DNA of 64,000 bases from the NCBI GenBank assembly GCA_903813345.2, contig CAIIXF020000010.1:8309669-8373668 (forward strand), given 5' to 3'. A model generated the notes under the pieces. It searched no databases. It saw only the letters and a list, made by a program, of their open reading frames with translations, and was not told the origin of the DNA. A program made the translations under genes and the position numbers. Origin of the DNA: Owenia fusiformis (taxonomy: Eukaryota; Annelida; Polychaeta; Sabellida; Oweniidae). Shown piece after piece: positions 13,701 through 21,853 of the stretch (position 1 is the stretch's first letter; every line of letters starts with the position of its first letter).

Positions 13701-16387
13701 CCCTGAAGTACTTCACGCAAACAAGCAAATTTAGTCTTGCCTGAACCGGGGATCGAATCCGGGACCTATTGCGTAAGAGGTACCTGCGTTACCGCTGAGC
13801 TACACGGGTGGACGTTAAATATTAACAGTGCTTCAAATGCTAACGCGTAAGCTTGCTGCGTAGAATTGCAAAAATATAAAGGAATCATGCTCAATAAGAG
13901 AGGTAGAAAAAGAGCAACAACTTTTGTGTCGTTTAATTACAATTAGATCACTTCACGAATTGACTGCTTACCCGTTTCACATAAGGTCCCTGTATAACCT
14001 GGTGGACACTGACAGGTATTCTTTGGATCATCACCATCACTGGATCTGCTACTGCTTCCACTGCCTCTACTGCTTCTGCTGCTGCCTGTGTCCCCTCCAC
14101 TGCTTTTGTCCCCTCTGCTTTTATTCCATCCTCTGCCTCTGTTCCCCTTATTACCTCTATTTATGTTGCCTCTATTCCATCCGTTGCCCCTATTCCTTCT
14201 ACCCCAGCGGGAAAGGGTGGCCCGATCATGCCTCGTTCTAACACATGTACCGCCGTTCTGACACGGCTCACCCCTTATGCAGGGATCCTCCTCTAGTAAA
14301 CGAGCAACGTTAAGTTTAGCGTTGGTTCTAAGAATAATCTGTACATAATGTTTCTTGCAATTTACTCATCAAATCACACACGAAAGAAAATAATAAAATC
14401 TGTTTCAAGTGATCCTATCAAATAATGGGTATAACCAGACGACTTCACGTTTTGGTAATTGGAATATTGATAAGTAAATCGTAAAAAATCATGATTTGCT
14501 GTCAGATAGTGGTCTATTATTTATGTCATCGGGTTTTTTGTTATAAAGACGTAGCTTCGTTATTACCAGGCGGGGAACATTGAATCGAGTGCATGTAGCC
14601 CTGGCACAGTCCCTATATTTGGTTTTGTTTAATGTGTATATTATATGAGGGTTTTGATATCGGTTATTACGATAATGGATGCATGTCTTGATTGTATTGC
14701 CTTTTAGTAAGAGAATTAAGAAATCTACATACCACTTGATGAGTCGTCAGAGGAAGAATGGGTATTATCAGAGCTAGAGCTACTAGTATCTGAAACAATA
14801 CAATAGGTCTATTTAAAATAATGTATATACTTGATAACTTGGTGTTATTTTGGGCACAATTTTTTATTGCTCAGAATCCAATGCTATGATATTTTTTGTT
14901 TTCTAGTGGATGTTTAAATAAATATAACAAATATTTTGAAGACATGACACAATTCTGATAACTCCTAAAGGCAAGATATGACATGTATACGACATAATGA
15001 AGTCAGGATCCAAAATAGGCAAGGGGTCAAGTGGATATTATCCTGCTATTTAATTAACAAGCAGGTCTTGTTCAAAGCGTCGTCCTTACACAAAGCTTTT
15101 ATTTCAAAACAACATTTTCGAAGAAACGATAAAAATTTTACCTCATGGACATGGATTCATGTTTTGTATTCAAATCTGCGAGGTGCATTATGGTTTCATA
15201 ATGAGCTGAACAATATGATTTTATAAAGAAGTGATAATATTATTGAACTACAATAAAGAATCCCGTATCATTCTTTATATTGGAATTTAAAGCAATACTA
15301 AGTACTAACCCATTCTGGTAATGTACTCGGGCTCCGCCCTCGTTCATGATGTGTACTTGTTACTACAGGATTCTTATTCCTTAGATAATGATTTTGAAGA
15401 CATGACTTTTTAAAAGTACAGCGTTAATTTAAAAAATGACATTATTTTGAAGATATTGACGCGACATTACTTTCAAGACGTGACAATGTTGCAATATTTT
15501 GTAAACATTTACATCATTTTGAATTTATAGCAGTGATGACAAAAAAGACAAGCTGACAACTGATTACCCGAAGAATCTGAAGGATCAGTTGGGCACACGT
15601 CACGTTGACAAGTACGCTGCTGCCGTGATATCCCTTCACATTGATCACCACCGCCACTTGGACGAGGATTGTTACACTGTCTCGTTCTTTTCTGAATACC
15701 TCTACCACACGTTACCGAACAGCTTTCCCATGTCTCCCAGTCCGACCAACCTCCATTCACAACGTGTCGTTCCTCGCTTGAGCTGTCAGATTCACTACTT
15801 GACCTGCCCCAACTTCTCCGGGCTGAAAAGCAAGATCAGATTTTTGAGATGTTTTCAAGAGACATTCCATGATCATATCAAATAATTCCCTTTCTTAGAT
15901 TACAGCTTGATGTGACGACTTCGATATAATTTTTCTTGGGAAATGCTTTTAGCTGTTGTGTCTTTAATGTTTGTTTAATGTTTGAGACTGCGCCTCAATC
16001 ATCACTTAGAAAGAAAAATCGCTGTCAATATATGAAATGTGATTTTCGAAAATGAAAAATTATGACCGAAGAATGATAAACACGAAAGACTACTCACCTC
16101 AACACATAAATGTATCGGAGCATAGAAATAAGATTGTGAGCAATTCAATACGAAAGCCAGTGATGTTAGCATTTATTACAGATTGTAAAACAATTAGGTA
16201 AATAAATGAAACTCTAACATGTCTAACGATAAAAAGCAATTCAAAAAGTGTGTTACTAGTATTCACCTCTATTCCCACGTCTATCTACCCTCTGTTGTCG
16301 ACCCGAACTACGCCCAAAGCAGTAAACATCATTAATCAGCTCCAAACTTATGAAAACTAAGAACACATATCTGAAGAGTTGTCTCAT
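1721..16387 (-). CDS. Secreted/surface multi-EGF protein with N-terminal TSP1 domain (3' end not found)
   Basis: The model joins exons in consistent phase 1. Exon 1 (16267-16387) encodes a signal peptide; 15568-15822 a TSP1 domain; 14733-14789 a Ser-rich linker; 13972-14292 an EGF with a large insertion; then 34 exons of 114 bp, each one cbEGF domain of about 38 residues, between 11393 and 1721. Typical repeat order is [18 protein letters not shown](L/F)[17 protein letters not shown] with six cysteines. Intact exon starts (low coordinate): 1721, 2132, 2509, 2920, 3120, 3320, 3526, 3730, 3934, 4140, 4340, 4549, 4758, 5119, 5328, 5542, 6749, 6949, 8369, 8781, 8989, 9375, 9786, 9994, 10334, 11083, 11280. 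Such EGF strings occur in Notch-like, fibropellin-like and matrix proteins; TSP1 followed by EGFs fits a secreted or matrix protein. No transmembrane segment was found. Because every array exon is phase 1-1, skipping any of them keeps frame. The exact orthologue is unknown. Confidence 0.82.
1925..2038 (-). pseudogene. Dead EGF exon (type A, copy 1)
   Basis: The copy has the exon length and most of the EGF sequence, but the CAG after Cys2 is a TAG stop, Cys5 is Phe, and the AG of the acceptor is AT. The donor (GTAACTAC) still looks usable. It cannot be spliced in as a normal EGF domain. It belongs to a live-dead pair that was duplicated three times between 1925 and 2826. Confidence 0.8.
2302..2415 (-). 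pseudogene. Dead EGF exon (type A, copy 2)
   Basis: Same three defects as the copy at 1925: TAG after Cys2, Cys5 to Phe, and no AG at the acceptor. The intron beside it is about 35 bp shorter than in the other two pairs (the ATGCCCGATG segment is missing near 2277), which marks it as a separate duplicate. Confidence 0.8.
2713..2826 (-). pseudogene. Dead EGF exon (type A, copy 3)
   Basis: Third copy of the same dead exon, with the TAG after Cys2, Phe for Cys5, and an AT instead of AG at the acceptor. The defects are shared, so they arose before the duplications. Confidence 0.8.
5701..6693. mobile_element. Fold-back Tc1/mariner derivative, copy 1
   Basis: Ends are inverted repeats beginning CAGGGTGACCGGAAAAAAAG, flanked by TA on both sides (5699-5700, 6694-6695), the Tc1/mariner target duplication. 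The left and right arms of about 350 bp are imperfect inverted copies of each other. Both arms carry the C-terminal part of a mariner transposase: plus strand at 6333 reads [20 protein letters not shown], and the minus strand near 6060 reads [29 protein letters not shown]-like remnant of the second catalytic Asp region lies near 6130. It cannot make transposase itself. Confidence 0.88.
7163..7276 (-). pseudogene. EGF exon with broken donor site
   Basis: The domain is intact with all six cysteines, but the donor reads GAAATT instead of GTAATT. Its twin at 5542-5655 in the duplicated block has a normal GTAATT donor, so the change followed the duplication. The exon is probably skipped, which would not shift the frame. 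Confidence 0.6.
7322..8313. mobile_element. Fold-back Tc1/mariner derivative, copy 2
   Basis: Nearly identical to the element at 5701, with one fewer A in the left terminal A-run. It was copied as part of the 1.62-kb tandem duplication, not by transposition, because the flanking EGF exons and introns match too. Same TA flanks and same two transposase C-terminal remnants in opposite orientation. Confidence 0.88.
8572..8685 (-). pseudogene. Dead EGF exon (type B)
   Basis: The exon has a TAG at the same CAG codon after Cys2, its donor starts AT instead of GT, and its acceptor ends CG rather than AG. Unlike type A copies it keeps Cys5. It resembles the neighbour at 9578, with which it shares the GTCAATGATA intron end. 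Confidence 0.75.
9167..9186. other. Perfect 20-bp palindrome in an EGF intron
   Basis: CCATGGGCTTAAGCCCATGG is self-complementary over its full length. The related introns near 4925 and 10160 read straight from CCCAGGGAAATA into TGAAGGAAT, without it. It is therefore a local insertion of about 26 bp in one intron copy. Confidence 0.75.
9578..9691 (-). pseudogene. EGF exon with broken acceptor
   Basis: All six cysteines and an open frame are present and the donor is normal, but the acceptor reads TTGACG rather than TTGTAG. No other AG close by would keep the frame and Cys1. It is likely skipped. The same CG acceptor occurs in the dead exon at 8572. Confidence 0.55.
10540..10641 (-). pseudogene. 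Degenerate, 5'-truncated EGF exon
   Basis: This copy keeps the donor and Cys3 to Cys6 but Cys2 has become Tyr, and the start of the exon with Cys1 and the acceptor is replaced by unrelated sequence (AATTGATCATC). It is a relic that cannot make an EGF fold. Confidence 0.75.
11394..13485. other. Intron of the EGF gene, no coding signal
   Basis: This AT-rich stretch separates the EGF exon array from the insertion-bearing EGF exon. The phases on both sides agree, so no exon needs to be missing. I saw no domain, tRNA or transposon ends apart from a C-run at 12242-12251. Confidence 0.5.
13486..13815 (-). mobile_element. Possible tRNA-derived SINE
   Basis: On the minus strand 13815-13742 resembles a tRNA: GTAGCTCAGCGGTAAC fits the A box and GGATTCGATCC fits the B box of RNA polymerase III promoters. 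The cloverleaf is imperfect (weak D and anticodon stems, one T-stem mismatch), so it is unlikely to be a working tRNA. About 250 bp follow in the same direction and end in an AAACAAAATACAATACAA tail, as expected of a SINE. No target duplication was confirmed. A lone tRNA pseudogene is the alternative. Confidence 0.45.
13972..14292 (-). CDS. Exon 4 of the TSP1/EGF gene: EGF domain with a 75-residue RGN/RGS insertion and RGD
   Basis: The exon begins [17 protein letters not shown] and ends [16 protein letters not shown], which are the two halves of one EGF domain with six Cys. Between Cys3 and Cys4 there are 75 residues instead of the 8 found in the array domains. The insertion is basic and low in complexity: repeated RGN and WNRG units, then KSRGDKSSG, then Ser/Arg-Gly runs ending in SSDGDD. 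The reading frame stays open for all 321 bp with good splice sites (TTTACTAG acceptor, GTAAGC donor). The bases are GGN/AGN-rich unlike the neighbouring EGF exons, so the insert probably grew by repeat expansion. The RGD tripeptide is a known integrin-binding motif but is not proven to act as one here. Confidence 0.75.
14733..14789 (-). CDS. Exon 3 of the TSP1/EGF gene: short Ser/Asp-rich linker
   Basis: A 57-bp exon, 19 residues, nearly all Ser, Asp, Asn and Thr, between a TTTCAG acceptor and a GTATGT donor. It joins the TSP1 exon and the insertion-bearing EGF exon in phase 1 without a stop. It has no domain of its own and probably acts as a flexible linker. Confidence 0.65.
15568..15822 (-). 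CDS. Exon 2 of the TSP1/EGF gene: thrombospondin type 1 repeat
   Basis: This exon is flanked by a good TTTTCAG acceptor and a GTAATC donor and reads in phase 1 on both sides. It encodes an Arg/Ser-rich lead then a full TSP1 repeat: [28 protein letters not shown] and DVC supply the three stacked Trp and six Cys. WxxWxxW is the known C-mannosylation pattern and CSVTCG the known TSR O-fucosylation pattern. The repeat is followed by PTDPSDSS, leading into the Ser-rich exon at 14733-14789 (DTSSSSSDN...). Confidence 0.88.
16267..16387 (-). CDS. Exon 1 of the TSP1/EGF gene: signal peptide
   Basis: The ATG at 16387-16385 opens a reading frame starting [20 protein letters not shown], a basic start followed by a hydrophobic core, then VYCFG and an Arg/Ser/Gly-rich tail. 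This is a typical secretory signal peptide. The exon ends in phase 1 at a GGTGAA donor, which matches the phase 1 acceptor of the TSP1 exon at 15822. It is the first exon of the model because no upstream coding exon is needed. Confidence 0.75.
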
Positions 16388-16425
16388 TTCTGTGTTTCTG
16401 AATCTTCTTATTTTAAGTTAAAATG

Positions 16426-16456
16426 CATGCAATGTTAAACTTTTTAACATTGCATG
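16426..16456. other. Perfect 14-bp hairpin just upstream of the EGF gene start
   Basis: CATGCAATGTTAAA and its exact reverse complement flank a 3-nt loop. It lies about 40 bp upstream of the start codon at 16387, so in the promoter or 5' UTR. A functional role is not shown. Confidence 0.6.
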
Positions 16457-18121
16457 TTCCCTTAATGAATTCACTTTGAAAAGTGATGTAGTCAGTAATG
16501 TATGAAGTACTGCAGAGATTAAAAATTGTTTTTAAAACAAGTATTTATTCTTATTAATTCTATTGTTTTAAAACCAGCAATGTCGATCAAGCGTGTTGAA
16601 TGTTTAAACTTTGAAGTAGCATATGGCATGTAATACTTTGAGGTGTCATAGGATTGTTTTTGATAGATAAGCCATTTATTTGTACAGACACGATAGCATT
16701 AATGACACTAAGATGATTTTCATTCCTGTCTTTTTAATTATTTCTATAGACTGGTATTCTATATAGCGGGGAATGTTTTTAATCATTTATAAAAATGCGG
16801 TTTTCCGGTCAAAGCGTTACAGTTTGAACGTTGAGTGTTTATAAAAGAACACCAATTGATTATCTCATTCAATTGTAATGAAATAATTAGAACAGTTTTC
16901 AACACGTTTTGTAACGACTTCTTGTGGTCTTGGATTATGATGCCGATTCCTTAATTGTTTGTGGGGGTGATAGGGGGTTAAATCATAATTAGAGATGTTG
17001 GGGTTTGTTTCTGACTGTTTAGTTTGTCGATGTCAGCTCTTCTCTCTTTGTTTTGTTGCTACTAAGTTTACAGAGAATGTTGTTTCACCATATTTTCAGT
17101 TCTTTTTACATTCAATTAACTAGAATTCTAGGTCTTATACCCGCTATACAAATAAAGATAATAGTAAATGAATAACTGAATGCCCCCTTTGCATTATTTT
17201 GAAAGGTAGATCTAGTAAATGATCGGGTGGCGACGTAGAGAAATGAAAAGGAGGAACCGATTATTGTACTCTTCAATATATGAAGGGATAAAAGGTACAA
17301 TACAATACAATACAATTTACAATACAACACTTGAAAAAAGGAAGTGCCACAAAAAGGAAAACTGGAAACGTTTGCAGATGAAGCTCCAATATTCCTAAGA
17401 ACAGGAGAGATTTCATACAAAATGGAAGATGTTACCAATCCGTTGTGATATAAAGTTACTCAATCTACACAACTTGATACAGTTTAACACAAAGACTTGT
17501 GCATTATACCGACAACTTTATTTCAAAGGGCAGCATATAGTGGTATTCGGCCCTTTGGCCAAGATTTCACTATGTTGCCCGCTGAAATGTGTTGATAAAG
17601 GAAGATTGAGGGTGAAGTGTTTTTGTTTTTTCATTGTATCTATTTTTGTTGAAATATTTCCATTTTATATCAAACAAGATAATAAAACATTTTTATGTCT
17701 ACTATCGGCAATTCCAAGTTCATTGAACATCACGAAGCCCTTCTTGGGATGTGTGTTCGAGTGTTGATTCAAAGGTTTCACCTTGGGACATGATGAGAAT
17801 ATACGTGGTTTATCTTATTACGTGACACATAGATTGCTCCTAAACATACATAGTCAAAAAGGAATCTTCGATATTGACATCCTTTCTTTGTCAAACTCTG
17901 AGTGACTGTAAAGTGAAATACGTTGTGTAAACATTATACTTTAATCAATATTTACCAGTGGTTTAAAGAAATACCAATTTACCAAAATAAGTTGAACAAC
18001 ATCTACAAGTACAACTAAATATTTAGAAATTAATGACAGGCTAACCGAAATGTTATATGGAATATCTGGAATGACATTTCTACAGCGTTGATTGACCGTT
18101 CCATAACGTACTGACTTGGTG
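16457..18121. other. Divergent intergenic region
   Basis: The TSP1/EGF gene (minus) and the CUB/LDLa gene (plus) start on either side of this 1.7-kb interval, so it should hold both promoters. I saw a short ATACA repeat run near 17297-17325 and no coding exon. The 17.1-17.8 kb open frames lack domain features or splice support. Confidence 0.5.
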
Positions 18122-21100
18122 ATGGAATATAAAAATGTTTTAGCTGCGTTCGTTGTGTTCTCGATCATCTCCGACATACAAGGTAATTAACATCCTAAGG
18201 TACCTGGGTAAATCGTGTGATATAACCCATTTGCGTATCATATGTTGCATTTAATGATCAGCAGTAGCGGACACATGAAATACATTGTGTACAAATTGAA
18301 TTCATTCCGATATGCTTTATTTTCACGGTGTATATTCTTCAGTTTCAAATTGACATTTTGTTTCTTTACACCTACCACGTCGTCTTACAGGTTCTAAATG
18401 TGGTGGGTTTATTACCTTACAAGACAGAGGGACGAAGCTAATAACGTCTCCAGGGTACCCCATTGGCTACTCTAACAACATGAAGTGTATTTGGTTGATT
18501 CAGGCCCCTGTCCACAAGAGAGTCAAGGTGGATATAACCGACGTTGACCTTGAAGAGCACGGCGAATTCGCATGCGTCGATCATCTTGAGGTAAATTATA
18601 TTAGATCACAACCACCCTCTTCAGTATGATTTTACCGAAGATAGATACACACATCAAATGTGTGAATGAAGTTAAGCTTTGAAAAAGGTGTTTTTTATTT
18701 TCTCTATGGCCCGTCACTCATGCATGGCACTGTAATCCTTGGGTGCCTTATTAAGCCTATAGAACATAAGGCAATATCTTATATCAACTGTTTTGTATAT
18801 CGACCCTAGCTTCGCGAGGGGAACAGCTCTAGTGCTATAATAGGGCGTATTTGTAAAGAAACCGTTCATCTGTATGGTGTGTCCGAGACACGTTGGTTGT
18901 GGATGATGTTCACCAGTGACAGCAGTCTCACCGCCAGGGGGTTTAGTAGCACTGTTTCTGTTGTAGATGGAAGTGAGTATACGTCGTGTGAACACAATAG
19001 GGAGTTTAAGCTTGCATAGGATCGAAACGCCAATCGCTCATACAAGGAATCGCTTAAATAACCTCCATTCACGTTTAGGTAGTGAAAAAAACATTGCATG
19101 CTTAAACTCCTATTTTATGTAATGATAGAATCTATTTTTTAGTCTGTAATCATGTGCCTTAATGATATACAACGTGTAAAGCCATTCTGGTTTTACGTCA
19201 ATCGTTTTGGACATGGTGTTGAAACAATTTCAATAGTTATAAAAACAAAGAATCAATCTATTAAATGAGCACACTGATGTAAACTATTACATGTCAACAC
19301 CTATTTTTGAATCGAATGGGAATGACTTCATGGGTGCGATCAACATTCAATTTAACACGTATAAATCTATTTCAACATCGCAAACAAAAGTAGGTTGAAT
19401 TGACCACTTTACTTACATTCAAGCTATTATTATATGAACGTACAGAGTAGACCTACGTAAACACTCCAAAATAAAGAAATGCGTATTAAGGAAGTGTTTT
19501 GATTTCAGATATAACAGATTCAAATGCAGTGCCATATCAAGGTCAGTCCATTTTATGAGTTGAGAATAATTCCAAAATAAAATCATACCTAGTTATTATT
19601 TAACGTCAATTTTCACAATTGATTGATTGACAATTGATTGACGGCGACAAAATTGTAACTTGTGACAAGCATTCTGGTAAACTTAATGCCTGTCAATGGA
19701 TAGTCGTCTAGTTTAATGTTTAAGTTTAAATTTATCTTCGTCCAATCTACATTTCGGCAAAGATCTGTGTGTTACTTTCATTACAGAGGATTGCGAGTAC
19801 ATGGGAAATTTCCAGTGCAGCAACTATGAGTGTGTACCTCAAAGTTCTAAGTGCGACAAATCTAACGACTGTGGTGACTACTCTGACGAGGACGAGTGTA
19901 AGTCGCTATTTACATTACCACGAACCGATTCACATATCGTACATGAACAACATCACATCGGGACACCCTGATGACGATAACATCAGATTCCGTTGTCACA
20001 AATGGCGGACGGAAGTTTGTCGAAAATAGCAATATTATAACTTCATATTTACAGTACAGTAAAACCTGTATATCTGAACACCTGGCTAATCCGAACACCT
20101 CCCAATCTGAATACATTTTTTAATCTGAATTCTTCTCATAAAATATCACATATTGCATCTAAAATGGCGAAAATTTGAATGTTAGATACTGATTTGTAAT
20201 GAATTCAAAACTTGAAATAAAAAAAACCTTGAATGGGCTCAATCATAATGGGGCTTTCCAGCATGACTCAATTCATTTGAATTGAATTTTCAGATTACTG
20301 GAATGTCATTAAGCTAGTGGTCAAAGGAACCATAAATATTTATTGAAAATGTGTGATTTCTTCAAAACACATAATATCGCAAATGCAAAAACATCGAAAT
20401 GTGAACACATTCTAATCCGAACGCTTTTAGCCAGTCCCAGTGGTGTTCGGATTAGACAGGTTTTACTGGAGTTACAAAATAACCAATCAATGTTTCTGTT
20501 AATTTCTCTTACACTCATGGGCAATTTCATCTGTGTGACTACTGTAGAGGTGGGAGGAACGTTTGTAGTACTGAAATTGGCATATACGTCAACGTTAAAG
20601 TTTATGTTTACGTTCAGATAATTTTTTAAATCAATAGAATAACTTATTTATCTAGATAGATATCAGTCATCATCATCTATTATTAGCTTTGAAAACGTTA
20701 CGATGAAAACGTATAGTAAGTTAGGTTCTTTCTTCTCAAGCATTTAAGATTTTTTAATTTTCTCATTATTTTATAGGTCCTAGTTCTGCTAGTTCTGCTA
20801 ACATTGCAGCAATAATAGGTGTCGCAGTGGCTTGTATCGTGATCTTCATCGTCTTGATTATAGTGGTGATATTTATATGCAAGTTGAAAAAGGCCCAGAG
20901 TGGAAGGAATGCACATGTATCACCTGGGAACACAAACAACCGAGGGACACCGAGCTCACCTTATGTCATCGATCAAAGCAATGTAAGCAAGCACCCTTGT
21001 CTCTAAAGACATTTTCTTCACAACTTCACAATGGATCATATTCACCCTGAGAATATTATGCGATCTTAATATATGATAGCAGGTAAGCCGTATCAAAGGC

Positions 21101-21535
21101 ATCAAATCCAATAGGTGGCACCATTTACTGAAATAATCAATTCATTATTTTTAGTCTTGCCTCGACACTATGTAACCCACAGACTTCACCTTCCAAATTA
21201 GCGCCGATAGTGTCTCATGTTATGTTTGGAATTAGGTGAAGTACACACATATTCAATACTACATTATTTTATTCATTGACGTATTTTAGAATACTTCATT
21301 GGCACATGGACACTCGGAGCAACATGGAATGGTGATTCTAGGCTACTCAAGCCCACCACATGGATCCCATGGACACAATCACAATGGAAGTTTTACCCCT
21401 GCACCACCCTACAGCGCTGTCCAAAGTGTGCCTCAAACGGGACATATAGCAGATGAACCCCCTCCATATAACGCAATTGGCACAACCGCTCAGGCGCCTC
21501 CTTTACCAAATAAAGAATTTGAAAAAACAAAGTAG
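18122..21535 (+). CDS. Single-pass membrane protein: signal peptide, CUB, LDLa, TM, PPxY tail
   Basis: Seven exons join in phase: 18122-18182, 18391-18590, 18810-18972, 19509-19541, 19787-19897, 20777-20982, 21290-21535, giving 339 residues. Exon 1 is a signal peptide (MEYKNVLAAFVVFSIISD). Exons 2-3 form one CUB domain with four Cys (SKCGG, MKCIW, FACVD, RICKE) and the DHLE-LREGNSSS turn typical of CUB. Exon 5 is an LDL-receptor class A module, six Cys, with the acidic Ca box DCGDYSDEDEC split by an intron. Exon 6 holds a TM helix (AIIGVAVACIVIFIVLIIVV) followed by KLKK. The cytoplasmic tail has two proline-tyrosine motifs, APPY and PPPY, known ligands of WW domains such as those of Nedd4-type ligases. 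The layout recalls NETO or LDLRAD proteins, but one CUB plus one LDLa does not fix the orthologue. The start codon sits in GTGATGG. Confidence 0.88.
20057..20468. mobile_element. Pogo-like MITE in the intron before the TM exon
   Basis: Inverted ends CAGTAAAACCTGTATATCTG and, on the other strand, CAGTAAAACCTGTCTAATCC bound a 412-bp non-coding element. A TA precedes the left end. These ends resemble pogo/Tigger transposon termini (CAGTARAACCTCT-type). Confidence 0.7.
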
Positions 21536-21756
21536 ACTTAAGTTCGCTGGTCGAACTCTGATCTAGTTTTGTATTCAGACAATACAATTATGATTGTGCT
21601 TATTGTTTAAAACTCTTTGTCAGATGTAGTACATTGAATTTGAACCCGTTGGAAAGGGTACGTATTGGTTCATTGGTCAGCGAAACAGTAGAAATTGCGC
21701 TATACTTGAGAAGCACAAACTTCTAAAAAAATTATATTTATACAGAAAAAGTATGC

Positions 21757-21762
21757 AATAAA
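21757..21762 (+). terminator. Poly(A) signal of the CUB/LDLa gene
   Basis: AATAAA about 220 bp after the stop codon at 21535 and upstream of the convergent GRL gene's stop at 21854. It is the likely cleavage signal for the plus-strand gene. Confidence 0.55.
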
Positions 21763-21804
21763 TCTGAATCGAAGTAAATAAATGAAAAATGTATATTCTA
21801 TGTC

Positions 21805-21820
21805 TGCAACCCGGGTTGCA
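21805..21820. other. Perfect 16-bp palindrome between convergent genes
   Basis: TGCAACCCGGGTTGCA lies in the roughly 320-bp interval between the stop codons of two genes that face each other. It could be a protein-binding site or chance; nothing else in the interval stands out. Confidence 0.5.
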
Positions 21821-21853
21821 ACTTTTACTATTCTATCAACATCGGCTGTATTT

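Noticed and set aside
13742-13815. Working tRNA gene on the minus strand
   Set aside because: The D and anticodon stems do not pair properly and the T-stem has a mismatch. A SINE head or pseudogene fits better.
17112-17767. Two overlapping open frames of about 110 residues in the divergent intergenic region
   Set aside because: There is no domain, no splice continuity, and one includes a simple ATACA repeat. Likely chance.
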